Shown piece after piece: positions 1 through 5,822 of a DNA stretch of 6,072 nt (position 1 is the stretch's first letter; every line of letters starts with the position of its first letter). The notes below the pieces were generated by a model, which did no database searches, was not told the origin of the DNA, and worked only from the letters and a program-made list of their open reading frames with translations. The stretch is from an uncultured Alphaproteobacteria bacterium (lineage in GTDB: Bacteria; Pseudomonadota; Alphaproteobacteria; Sphingomonadales; Sphingomonadaceae): assembly GCA_903939555.1 (NCBI GenBank), contig CAJAHV010000139.1, forward strand, positions 1-6,072. Direction: 5' to 3'. The position numbers and the translations under genes are program-made.

Positions 1-1205
1 AAACCCTTGCGCACCTCCAGCGAGCCGAACAGCCGCCAGCCGATGGTGCCACCCGGGCCAACACCCTTCAGATCGACGGCATCGGCATCGAGCCGCACAA
101 AGCCGACGCGCAACCGGTCCGTGCTGAGCGGCTGGCTGGCGAAATCGACGTTCTGGTTGATGAAATCCAGCCCCGCCGTGCCGCGCAACGTAAAGGCCTG
201 GCGGCGTACAAAGGGGTAGCTGGCTTCGATATTGGCGAACAGCGAGCGCGCCTCGACATCGGGCACCGTCGGCCCCAGCCCCGGCCGCGTCCAGGCATAG
301 GTGAAATGCCCGGCCAGCCGCAGCCCGCCGCCACCCAGTCCGAAATCATGGCCAAGCTGGACGACCTGTTGTTCCTTGAAGTCGGCCGTCGAATAGAAAG
401 ACACCATGGTGCGATCGGCCAATCCGGTCAGCCCATTGGCCTGAGCGCGCGCCTGGCCGCCAAAACGCCCGGTTTCGGTGGGGGCGAAGTTCTGGACGTT
501 GATATCGAATTCGAACGGCGTGCGGCGTACCGACACTTCGCCGATCATGTCGCCAGCCGCCGTGCCGGCCGGTTTGAGCGCCAGTCGCACGTCGAAGCCG
601 GGAATGTCGCGGGCGAGCAGCAGATAGCGCTCCGCCTCGAAACGGTTGAAGACCCGGCCGGTGGCAAGATTTTCGAGATAGCGGGCAATCTGGCGTTCGT
701 TGCGGCCGGCATCGCCGCGCACCCGCACCGCCGTCAGCTTGGCATAAAGTATTTCGAACGCGACCACCCCGCCTTCGATGCGCTGCACAGGCACCTGCAC
801 GGCGGCCAGATAACCCTTGTTACGCAGGATCGTGCCAGCGGCATCGCGGATTTCGCACATCACGGCGATCGGCTGTTCGCTGCCGGCATAGCGTTGCCAC
901 GCCGGCGCCAGTTCAGCAGCCGTGACCGGCCCGATGTTGTTGAAGGTCACCGCCGTCAACGTCACCTTGATCGCGGCGTAGGATGGATCGGCGAGCGCAC
1001 AGGGGCTGCGTTCGATATCGCCCTCGACGGTCAGTTTCGCCGGCGGCCGGGCGGGTGGTGCCTGGCGGCGACCGGGGTCGATCTCCTCGCGCGTCGGCAG
1101 CCCGACCGTACCGACCTGGGCCTGCGCCGGCGCAACCACAGGCCCGGCCAGCACGCCGAACGTCGCCAAAGCGATCAGGCACGCCCTCTTCGAAAGCAAC
1201 GGCAT
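1..1205 (-). CDS. ShlB/FhaC/HecB-family outer-membrane two-partner secretion transporter, N-terminal part (runs off left edge)
   Basis: TpsB/ShlB-type transporters are outer-membrane beta-barrels with periplasmic POTRA domains that export, and sometimes activate, a large TpsA exoprotein. Reading the minus strand from the ATG at 1205 gives 401 open residues to the window edge. Residues 1-29 form a signal peptide: basic LSKRA, a hydrophobic stretch and an AQA cleavage motif at 27-29. A Pro-rich linker (about 30-60) precedes a POTRA-like region at about 80-162, which contains FNNIGPV and the segment NKGYLAAVQVPVQRIEGG. A second POTRA-like part follows (about 158-232; VRGDAG, then FNRFEAERYLLLARDIPGFD). 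From about 235 alternating strands of the barrel begin. Cys69 and Cys117 could form a periplasmic disulfide. The family is usually 500-600 residues, so roughly a quarter to a third is missing. GGAG about 10 nt upstream supports this start. No TpsA partner is visible; it may lie beyond the left edge. Family call is confident; the exported substrate is unknown. Confidence 0.85.
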   Translation of the reverse strand, partial: MPLLSKRACLIALATFGVLAGPVVAPAQAQVGTVGLPTREEIDPGRRQAPPARPPAKLTVEGDIERSPCALADPSYAAIKVTLTAVTFNNIGPVTAAELAPAWQRYAGSEQPIAVMCEIRDAAGTILRNKGYLAAVQVPVQRIEGGVVAFEILYAKLTAVRVRGDAGRNERQIARYLENLATGRVFNRFEAERYLLLARDIPGFDVRLALKPAGTAAGDMIGEVSVRRTPFEFDINVQNFAPTETGRFGGQARAQANGLTGLADRTMVSFYSTADFKEQQVVQLGHDFGLGGGGLRLAGHFTYAWTRPGLGPTVPDVEARSLFANIEASYPFVRRQAFTLRGTAGLDFINQNVDFASQPLSTDRLRVGFVRLDADAVDLKGVGPGGTIGWRLFGSLEVRKG

Positions 1206-1244
1206 TGCCACAGCTCCGCACCCCAAGCGCCCCACCGATAGCGT

Positions 1245-1301
1245 TGACACCGCACCTCCTGTTATCATTTTTAATCTTATATTTAATTATTTACGGTGTC
1301 A
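1245..1301. repeat. Perfect 8-bp inverted repeat flanking an AT-rich core in the divergent intergenic region
   Basis: TGACACCG at 1245-1252 is the exact reverse complement of CGGTGTCA at 1294-1301. The arms are centred 49 bp apart and enclose a core that is mostly A and T (about 20% G+C across 1261-1300). The right arm overlaps the proposed -35 box of the ShlB-family promoter and the left arm falls just downstream of its predicted transcription start. That placement would suit a pair of operator half-sites, but chance is possible for 8-bp arms. Confidence 0.4.
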
Positions 1302-1302
1302 T
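1274..1302 (-). promoter_or_regulatory. Candidate sigma70-type promoter for the ShlB-family gene
   Basis: On the minus strand, ATGACA (1302-1297, 5 of 6 matches to TTGACA) is followed after exactly 17 bp by TAAGAT (1279-1274, 4 of 6 matches to TATAAT). An alternative -10, TATAAG, lies 15 bp from the same -35. Transcription would start near 1267, leaving a leader of about 62 nt before the ATG at 1205. The AT-rich spacer stands out from the GC-rich surroundings. The match is by eye only. Confidence 0.5.
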
Positions 1303-1319
1303 GCGCTTTTTGTTGCGCA
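1302..1319. repeat. Small inverted repeat next to the AT-rich promoter core
   Basis: TGCGC at 1302-1306 is mirrored by GCGCA at 1315-1319 around an 8-nt loop, TTTTTGTT. The 8-bp palindrome TTGCGCAA (1313-1320) overlaps the right arm. It lies just upstream of the proposed minus-strand -35 box, where an activator or repressor could bind. The arms are short, so this is only a weak candidate site. Confidence 0.2.
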
Positions 1320-1372
1320 ATCGATTAAACAAATGCGTCAAATCGGATGTGCGCGCCGATTGACATGGCTGA

Positions 1373-1401
1373 TTGTCGCGGCGGCGCGGGCCCGCTATCA
1401 C
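1373..1401 (+). promoter_or_regulatory. Candidate promoter for pyrC giving a very short leader
   Basis: TTGTCG (1373-1378, 4 of 6 to TTGACA) and TATCAC (1396-1401, 4 of 6 to TATAAT) are separated by exactly 17 bp. Transcription would start near 1408, only about 7-10 nt before the tandem ATG codons at 1415 and 1418. That fits the lack of a Shine-Dalgarno sequence upstream of pyrC. Both boxes are imperfect, and the TTGACA at 1244-1249 could be an alternative upstream -35, though it has no well-spaced -10. Confidence 0.3.
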
Positions 1402-1417
1402 CACTGCTGACAACATG

Positions 1418-2461
1418 ATGACCGATCCCGCCCCCACGCCCGACCAGTTGGTCATCCGCCGTCCTGATGACTGGCATGTGCATCTGCGCGATGGCGACAT
1501 GCTCGCCGCCGTGGTCAATGCCACCGCCCGGCAATTTGCCCGCGCCATCGTCATGCCCAATCTGAAACCGCCGGTGACGACCGCAGCGGCCGGCGCCGCC
1601 TATCGCGACCGCATTCGCGCTGCTGTCGATCCGGCGCTGGATTTCACGCCGCTGATCACCTGCTATCTGACCGATGGCATGCCCGGCGATGAACTGGCGC
1701 GTGGCCATGGCGAGGGTATCTTCACCGCCGCCAAGCTGTACCCCGCCCATGCCACGACCAACTCAGCGCATGGCGTGACCGATGTCGCCCACATCCGCGA
1801 CGCGCTGGAAACCATGCAGCGCATCGGTATGCCGCTGCTGATCCATGGCGAAGTCACCGATGCCCATGTCGACATCTTCGACCGCGAGGCCGTGTTCATC
1901 GAACGCACGCTCACCGGCCTTGTCCGCGACTATCCGGCGCTCAAGATCGTCTTCGAACACATCACCACCGCCGAAGCCGTGGCCTTTGTCGAGGCCAGCG
2001 GACCCGAAGTCGCCGCCACCATCACGCCGCACCACCTCGCCATCAACCGCAACGCGATGTTCGAAGGCGGTATCCGCCCGCACCTCTATTGCCTGCCGGT
2101 GCTGAAGCGCGAAACCCATCAACGGGCGCTGCGCGGCGCCGCCACCAGCGGCAACCCGAAATTCTTTCTGGGCACCGATTCCGCCCCGCACGTTGCCGCA
2201 GCCAAGGAAACCGCCTGCGGCTGCGCCGGCTGCTACAACGCGCCCTTCGCGCTCGAAAGCTATGCCAAAACCTTCGAGGAAGCAGGCGCCCTCGACCGGC
2301 TCGAAGGCTTCGCCAGCGAACATGGTCCAGCCTTTTACGGCCTGCCGCTCAACCAGGGCACGGTCACGCTGGAACGCGTCGCCGTGACGGTGCCCGACCG
2401 CATCGGCGATGTCGTGCCCTTTCACGCCGGCGAAAGCCTCGCCTGGCGCTTTATCGGCTGA
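1418..2461 (+). CDS. pyrC: Dihydroorotase (class II, PyrC)
   Basis: Zinc-dependent cytosolic amidohydrolase that interconverts N-carbamoyl-L-aspartate and L-dihydroorotate, the third step of de novo pyrimidine synthesis. The 347-residue product closely resembles E. coli PyrC (348 residues) along its length. All metal and substrate motifs are intact: H20 and H22 in WHVHLR, K106 in TAAKLYPA (the carboxylated bridging lysine), H143 in LIHGEVT, H181 in FEHITT and D254 in GTDSAPH. The mobile active-site loop (ATTNSAHG, about 112-119) and the ETACGCAGCYNAP segment are also present. The ATG at 1418 begins with MT as in E. coli; the preceding ATG at 1415 is in frame and equally possible. An upstream in-frame TTG at 1373 would add 15 residues without family support. 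No Shine-Dalgarno is evident. It stands alone, divergent from the ShlB-family gene and convergent with gpmA. Confidence 0.97.
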   Translation: MTDPAPTPDQLVIRRPDDWHVHLRDGDMLAAVVNATARQFARAIVMPNLKPPVTTAAAGAAYRDRIRAAVDPALDFTPLITCYLTDGMPGDELARGHGEGIFTAAKLYPAHATTNSAHGVTDVAHIRDALETMQRIGMPLLIHGEVTDAHVDIFDREAVFIERTLTGLVRDYPALKIVFEHITTAEAVAFVEASGPEVAATITPHHLAINRNAMFEGGIRPHLYCLPVLKRETHQRALRGAATSGNPKFFLGTDSAPHVAAAKETACGCAGCYNAPFALESYAKTFEEAGALDRLEGFASEHGPAFYGLPLNQGTVTLERVAVTVPDRIGDVVPFHAGESLAWRFIG

Positions 2462-2470
2462 CCCCCTTAC

Positions 2471-2492
2471 CGGCGCACCGGAAGCGGCGCCG
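2471..2492. terminator. Possible bidirectional stem-loop between convergent pyrC and gpmA
   Basis: CGGCGC (2471-2476) pairs perfectly with GCGCCG (2487-2492) around a 10-nt loop, filling most of the 31-bp gap between the two convergent stop codons. There is no T-run on either side, so it is not a canonical intrinsic terminator. Position alone makes it the best candidate for ending both transcripts. Confidence 0.3.
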
Positions 2493-3173
2493 TCAATCGA
2501 GGTAGCGCCGCCCGATCGCCGTCAGATCATCGGCGAGTTCATAGACCATCGGCTTGCCGGTCGGGATTTCCTCATGGACGATATCGTCGTCGGAAATCCC
2601 CGACAGATGCTTGACCAGCGCGCGCAGCGAATTGCCGTGCGCGGCGATAATCACCCGCTTGCCGGCCTTGAGCTCGGGCACGATGGCGCTTTCCCAATAG
2701 GGCAGCACCCGCGCGATGGTATCCTTCAGGCTTTCGGCAGCCGGCACGGTGATGCCGGCATAGCGCCGGTCCCCCGCCAGATCGAAGGGCGAGCCCGGCG
2801 GCAGCGGCGGCGGCGGCACGTCGAAGCTGCGGCGCCAGATTTTTACCTGTTCCTCGCCATGCTTGGCCGCCGTCTCGGCCTTGTTCAGGCCGGTCAGCGC
2901 GCCATAGTGCCGCTCGTTGAGGTGCCAGTCCTTGATGACCGGGATCCACACCCGGTCCATCACCCCGAGCGCGAGGTTGAGCGTCTTGATGGCGCGCGAC
3001 TGCACGCTGGTGAAAGCGATATCGAAATCCAGCCCGGCCGCCTTCATCGCGACCCCGGCGGCACGGGCTTCCTCGACGCCCTTGTCGGTCAGGTTGACAT
3101 CCCACCAGCCGGTGAAACGGTTTTCCAGGTTCCAGGCCGATTGGCCGTGACGCAGCAGGACGAGGGTGGGCAT
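2493..3173 (-). CDS. gpmA: 2,3-bisphosphoglycerate-dependent phosphoglycerate mutase
   Basis: Cytosolic glycolytic and gluconeogenic enzyme that interconverts 3- and 2-phosphoglycerate through a phosphohistidine. The 226-residue product starts with the RHG signature (H9 is the phosphorylated histidine in LLRHGQSAWN). It then shows R60 in SVQSRAIKT, E87 in LNERHYGALTGLNK (proton donor), R114-R115 in WRRSF, and the second catalytic histidine H179 in AAHGNSLRALVK. The IPTGKPMVYEL segment is standard. It ends at RRYLD and so lacks the roughly 20-residue C-terminal tail of the E. coli enzyme (250 residues); shorter forms of the family are known, so I read this as normal, not truncated. The ATG at 3173 is preceded by GGAG with 5-nt spacing. 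The gene lies 101 bp downstream of the CoA-transferase on the same strand, and that gap has notable inverted repeats. Paralogous phosphatases share RHG, but NERHYG favours a true mutase. Confidence 0.96.
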   Translation of the reverse strand: MPTLVLLRHGQSAWNLENRFTGWWDVNLTDKGVEEARAAGVAMKAAGLDFDIAFTSVQSRAIKTLNLALGVMDRVWIPVIKDWHLNERHYGALTGLNKAETAAKHGEEQVKIWRRSFDVPPPPLPPGSPFDLAGDRRYAGITVPAAESLKDTIARVLPYWESAIVPELKAGKRVIIAAHGNSLRALVKHLSGISDDDIVHEEIPTGKPMVYELADDLTAIGRRYLD

Positions 3174-3180
3174 GGCGACT

Positions 3181-3250
3181 CCGGGCGATTATTGCCCCGC
3201 TCCTCTGCCAGCCGGCACCGCCCGCTGGCAACCGGCATATCGTCGCCCGG
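3181..3250 (-). promoter_or_regulatory. Nested inverted repeats in the gpmA leader, reaching its ribosome binding site
   Basis: The gap between the CoA-transferase stop and gpmA holds two nested perfect inverted repeats. The outer one is CCGGGCGA (3181-3188) with TCGCCCGG (3243-3250); the inner one is TGCCAGC (3206-3212) with GCTGGCA (3224-3230), loop 11 nt. Read as minus-strand RNA, the 3' arm of the outer stem includes the GG of the gpmA Shine-Dalgarno (GGAG, 3182-3179). The same 5' arm can also pair through GGCGAC (3247-3242) with GTCGCC (3179-3174) directly before the ATG. It could be a terminator after the CoA-transferase (no T-run is seen), a translation-control leader, or chance in GC-rich DNA. 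Confidence 0.35.
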
Positions 3251-3274
3251 CGTCGGCCGGAATGGAAGGCCGTG

Positions 3275-4399
3275 TCATGCCCCGCCGAATTCGGCCCTGA
3301 TCGCCGCGCTGTGCGCGCCCAACGCCGGGACGCGACCCGGCGCCGGCACCACGCCCGCCACCTGCACCGGCGCCGCCGGCAGCGATACCGGCCCGTGTTC
3401 GGCCAGCGCCACCGCCCGCCGCAACTGCGGGTGCTGCGCCAGATCGGCGACTTCGTTCACCGCGCCATGGGCGATGCCGGCGGTTTTCAACAGCGCCAGC
3501 GCGGTCGCACTGTCGAGCGCCGCCAGCGCCGTCGCCACCAGCCCGTCGACCGCCGCGCGATCGGCAACCCGCAAGGGGTTCGCCGCGAAGCGCGGATCGT
3601 CCGCCACCCCTGCCGGCAGCAGCGCCAGCGCCAACGATCGCCATTCGCGTTCATTCTGCACCGCCAGCACAACCTGACGACCATCGGCGGTGGCAAACGC
3701 CCCATAGGGCGCGATCGACGGGTGCGCGAGCCCGACCCGCGCCGGCGCCTGCCCGCCATGATCATGATGGAGCAGCGGCACCGTCATCCAGTCAGCAATC
3801 GCATCGAACAACGATACCGCCAGACCACGCCCCACCCCGGTCTGGCCGCGCGCGATCAACGCCTCCAGGATCGCGGCATGGGCATTCATGCCACAGGCGA
3901 TATCGGCGACCGACACCCCCACCCGTCCCGCGGCTTCCGGCGCACCGGTGATCGCCGCCAACCCGGTTTCGCACTGGATGAGCAGGTCATAAGCCTTCAT
4001 GTCGCGATAGGGCCCATCGGCGCCATAGCCGGTGATATCGCAGGTGATCAGCCGCGGATGGCGGGCGCGCAGTGCCGCCGCGCCAAAACCGGCGCGCGCT
4101 GCGGCGCCCGGCGCCAGATTCTGCACAAAGACATCGGCACGCGCCAGCAAGCGCGCCAGCAGCGCCGCATCATCGGGCTGCTTGATATCGAGGACCAGGC
4201 TTTCCTTGCCCTGGTTGAGCCAGACGAAATAGGCGCTTTCGCCCGCCACCACCGCATCATAGCCACGCGCGAAATCGCCCTCCGCCCGTTCAATCTTGAT
4301 GACCCGCGCCCCCGCCGCCGCCAGCCGCGCCGTGCACAGCGGCGCCGCCACCGCCTGTTCGAGCGCCACCACCAGCACGCCGGACAGCGCCCCGGCCAT
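3275..4399 (-). CDS. CaiB/BaiF family (class III) CoA-transferase
   Basis: Class III CoA-transferases move CoA between carboxylic acids through an aspartyl-CoA intermediate and act as intertwined dimers in the cytosol. The 374-residue product shows the N-terminal fold signature (VVALEQAVAAPLCT, 10-23; ARVIKIER, 31-38; GDFARGYD, 41-48), the AYFVWLNQGKESLVLDIK block (56-73) and FVQNLAPG (91-98). ITGYGADGPYRDMKAYDLLIQ spans 122-142. The probable catalytic aspartate is D166 in SVADIACGMNA, aligned by context with D169 of formyl-CoA transferase. Length is at the short end of the family (about 380-430), with no gap seen. The start is fixed by the TGATG overlap with the dehydrogenase stop, which implies translational coupling; a separate Shine-Dalgarno is weak. 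The donor and acceptor acids cannot be deduced: carnitine, oxalate, succinate, mesaconate and other specificities all occur in this family. Confidence 0.92.
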   Translation of the reverse strand: MAGALSGVLVVALEQAVAAPLCTARLAAAGARVIKIERAEGDFARGYDAVVAGESAYFVWLNQGKESLVLDIKQPDDAALLARLLARADVFVQNLAPGAAARAGFGAAALRARHPRLITCDITGYGADGPYRDMKAYDLLIQCETGLAAITGAPEAAGRVGVSVADIACGMNAHAAILEALIARGQTGVGRGLAVSLFDAIADWMTVPLLHHDHGGQAPARVGLAHPSIAPYGAFATADGRQVVLAVQNEREWRSLALALLPAGVADDPRFAANPLRVADRAAVDGLVATALAALDSATALALLKTAGIAHGAVNEVADLAQHPQLRRAVALAEHGPVSLPAAPVQVAGVVPAPGRVPALGAHSAAIRAEFGGA

Positions 4400-5553
4400 C
4401 AGAATGATTTCGGCAGCTTGAGCACATGCGTGGCAACATGGCTGAGGATGAGGTTGGTAGAGATCGGCGCCACTTGGTAAAGCCGCGTCTCGCGGAACTT
4501 GCGTTCGATGTCATAGCCTTCGGCAAAGCCGAAGCCGCCGTGCGTCTGCACGCACATGTCGGCGGCGAACCAGCTCGCCTCGGATGCCAGCAGCTTGGCC
4601 ATGTTGGCCTCGGTCCCGCACGGCATCCCGGCATCGAACAGTGCAGCGGCATGATCGACCATCAACGCGGCGGCGGACATCTGGACATGGGCGCGGGCGA
4701 TGGGAAATTGCACCCCCTGGTTTTCACCGATGGCGCGGCCGAACACGTTGCGGTCGGCGGCATAGGCGGCGGCGCGATCGATGAAGAAACGCGCGTCGCC
4801 GATACATTCGCTGGCGATGAGCACGCGTTCGGCGTTCATGCCATCGAGGATGTAGCGAAAGCCGCTGCCCTCCTCGCCGATCAGGTTCGCCACCGGCACG
4901 CGCAGATCGTCGAAGAACAATTCGGTCGTGGCATGGTTGAGCATGGTGCGGATGGGGCGAATGGTCAGCCCGTTGCCGACGGCGGTGCGCAGATCGACGA
5001 GCAGCACGCTCATGCCATCGCCGGGCCGCGCCACCGCCTCGCGCGGGGTCGTGCGCACCAGCAGCACCATCAGGTCGCTGTGTTCGGCGCGGCTGATCCA
5101 GATCTTCTGGCCGGAGACGACATAATCATCGCCATCGCGGCGGGCAAAGGTGCGGATGCGGCTGGTATCGGTGCCGCTGCCCGGCTCGGTCACGGCAAAG
5201 GCCTGGAGGCGCAGGGCGCCACTGGCGATGCCGGGCAGCCAGGCGGCCTGTTGCGCCGCGCTGCCGTGCTTGAGCAGCGTGCCCATCACATACATCTGGG
5301 CATGGCAGGCACCGCCATTGGCCCCCGAACGGTGGATTTCTTCAAGGATCGCCGTCGCCGCGCCCAAGCCGAGGCCGGATCCACCATGGCTTTGCGGGAT
5401 CAGCACCGACAGGAAACCCGCCGCCGTCAGCGCCGCGACAAATTCAACCGGATAGGCCCGCTCCCGGTCTTTTTCCTGCCAATAGGGCCCGGGAAAATCG
5501 GCGCACAGGCGGCGCACGGCGTGGCGGATCTCGGGAAAACTGTCTGCGGCCAT
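4399..5553 (-). CDS. Acyl-CoA dehydrogenase family flavoprotein
   Basis: FAD enzyme predicted to introduce an alpha,beta double bond into an acyl-CoA, passing electrons to electron-transfer flavoprotein. The 384-residue product has the usual three domains: N-terminal helical (about 1-115), a beta domain with the FAD motif AVTEPGSGTD (120-129) and KIWISRAEHSDL (150-161), and a C-terminal helical domain with THGGFGFAEGYDIERKFRETR (337-357). The usual catalytic YEG at the end is replaced by A362-P363-I364. Instead E242 in MNAERVLIA aligns with the catalytic glutamate of isovaleryl-CoA dehydrogenase, so an alternative base is likely present. I chose the ATG at 5553 (MAADSFPEIR) because it gives the family length; the frame is open to a TTG at 5601. 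The ribosome site is poor. It shares one base with the CoA-transferase start, so both are probably one transcript. The IS relic lies directly upstream. The substrate is unknown. Confidence 0.93.
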   Translation of the reverse strand: MAADSFPEIRHAVRRLCADFPGPYWQEKDRERAYPVEFVAALTAAGFLSVLIPQSHGGSGLGLGAATAILEEIHRSGANGGACHAQMYVMGTLLKHGSAAQQAAWLPGIASGALRLQAFAVTEPGSGTDTSRIRTFARRDGDDYVVSGQKIWISRAEHSDLMVLLVRTTPREAVARPGDGMSVLLVDLRTAVGNGLTIRPIRTMLNHATTELFFDDLRVPVANLIGEEGSGFRYILDGMNAERVLIASECIGDARFFIDRAAAYAADRNVFGRAIGENQGVQFPIARAHVQMSAAALMVDHAAALFDAGMPCGTEANMAKLLASEASWFAADMCVQTHGGFGFAEGYDIERKFRETRLYQVAPISTNLILSHVATHVLKLPKSF

Positions 5554-5619
5554 GATCGCGTGTAACCGACCCGCCCGGCCTCTCCAAGCGCGAAGCACCA
5601 AAACGCGGCGCGATCCAGA

Positions 5620-5730
5620 TCAGCCGCGGGCGATCAGCGCCAGCTCCGCCAGCGTCAGATCCCCGCGCAGCGCCTCCAGAGCCACCCGGGCCTTAAGCTC
5701 GCCAGAATAGCGCTTCCTCGTCGTCTTCAT
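5620..5730 (-). pseudogene. Truncated IS3-family transposase OrfA (36 codons)
   Basis: OrfA of IS3-family elements carries the N-terminal helix-turn-helix that binds the element's ends. The ATG at 5730 opens a 36-codon frame beginning MKTTRKRYSGELKARVALEA and continuing LRGDLTLAELA. This is typical of the OrfA start, with a strong purine-rich ribosome site (GGAAGGGACGGGA) just before it. After LAELA the expected HTH continuation (of the AKHGVH type) is lost: the frame reads LIARG and stops at TGA (5622-5620). OrfA is normally about 90-110 residues, so two thirds and all of OrfB are missing. The frame continues, past the stop, into that of the acyl-CoA dehydrogenase; I regard this as coincidence. 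A functional 36-residue protein is unlikely. Identification is from memory of the family, not a search. Confidence 0.75.
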
Positions 5731-5793
5731 TCCCGTCCCTTCCTCAGATCGGGATTAGCTTAACACCCTGTCCGACAATCCGGGACCACCTCA
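5620..5793 (-). mobile_element. Left-end relic of an IS3-family insertion sequence
   Basis: Upstream of the orfA fragment, the minus strand from 5793 reads TGAGGTGGTCCCGGATTGTC and then GGACAGGGTG. It begins with TG as IS3 ends do and looks like a terminal inverted repeat followed by the short leader of orfA. No matching right end is found between 5540 and 5620, so the element has lost its right side and cannot move by itself. The inner junction lies near 5630, where transposase similarity ends. The outer boundary at 5793 is a guess from the TG start and is uncertain by several bases. Confidence 0.55.
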
Positions 5794-5822
5794 GCGACCG
5801 CTCTCCTTGCCATTTTGCCTTG

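Noticed and set aside
306..1241. Plus-strand open frame of 311 codons antisense to the ShlB-family gene
   Set aside because: Composition is Arg/His/Gly-rich without domain motifs, and the opposite strand encodes a clear signal peptide, POTRA and barrel; this is a GC-rich shadow frame.
1373..1417. N-terminal extension of pyrC from the TTG at 1373
   Set aside because: The extra residues (SRRRGPAITTADN) are not seen in the family, no ribosome site precedes the TTG, and the ATG at 1418 gives the same length and start as E. coli PyrC.
1763..2425. Minus-strand open frame of 220 codons within pyrC
   Set aside because: PyrC is intact with every catalytic residue on the other strand; the antisense product has no motif.
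2409..3677. Plus-strand open frame of 422 codons across gpmA and the CoA-transferase
   Set aside because: It spans two well-supported minus-strand genes and their gap, overlaps the end of pyrC and has no recognisable motif.
3272..4480. Plus-strand open frame of 402 codons antisense to the CoA-transferase
   Set aside because: Arg/Gln-rich low-complexity translation; the minus strand carries complete CaiB/BaiF motifs.
4426..5565. Plus-strand open frame of 379 codons antisense to the acyl-CoA dehydrogenase
   Set aside because: A mirror frame of a high-GC gene, with no ribosome site or family similarity that I can recognise.
5554..5601. Extended dehydrogenase start at the TTG at 5601
   Set aside because: The added 16 residues are Arg-rich spacer sequence unlike acyl-CoA dehydrogenase N-termini; the ATG at 5553 gives the usual length.
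5620..5730. A real small protein or a fusion leader for the dehydrogenase
   Set aside because: The 36-codon frame is the OrfA start of an IS3 element and is closed by TGA before the dehydrogenase frame; shared phase is most simply coincidence.
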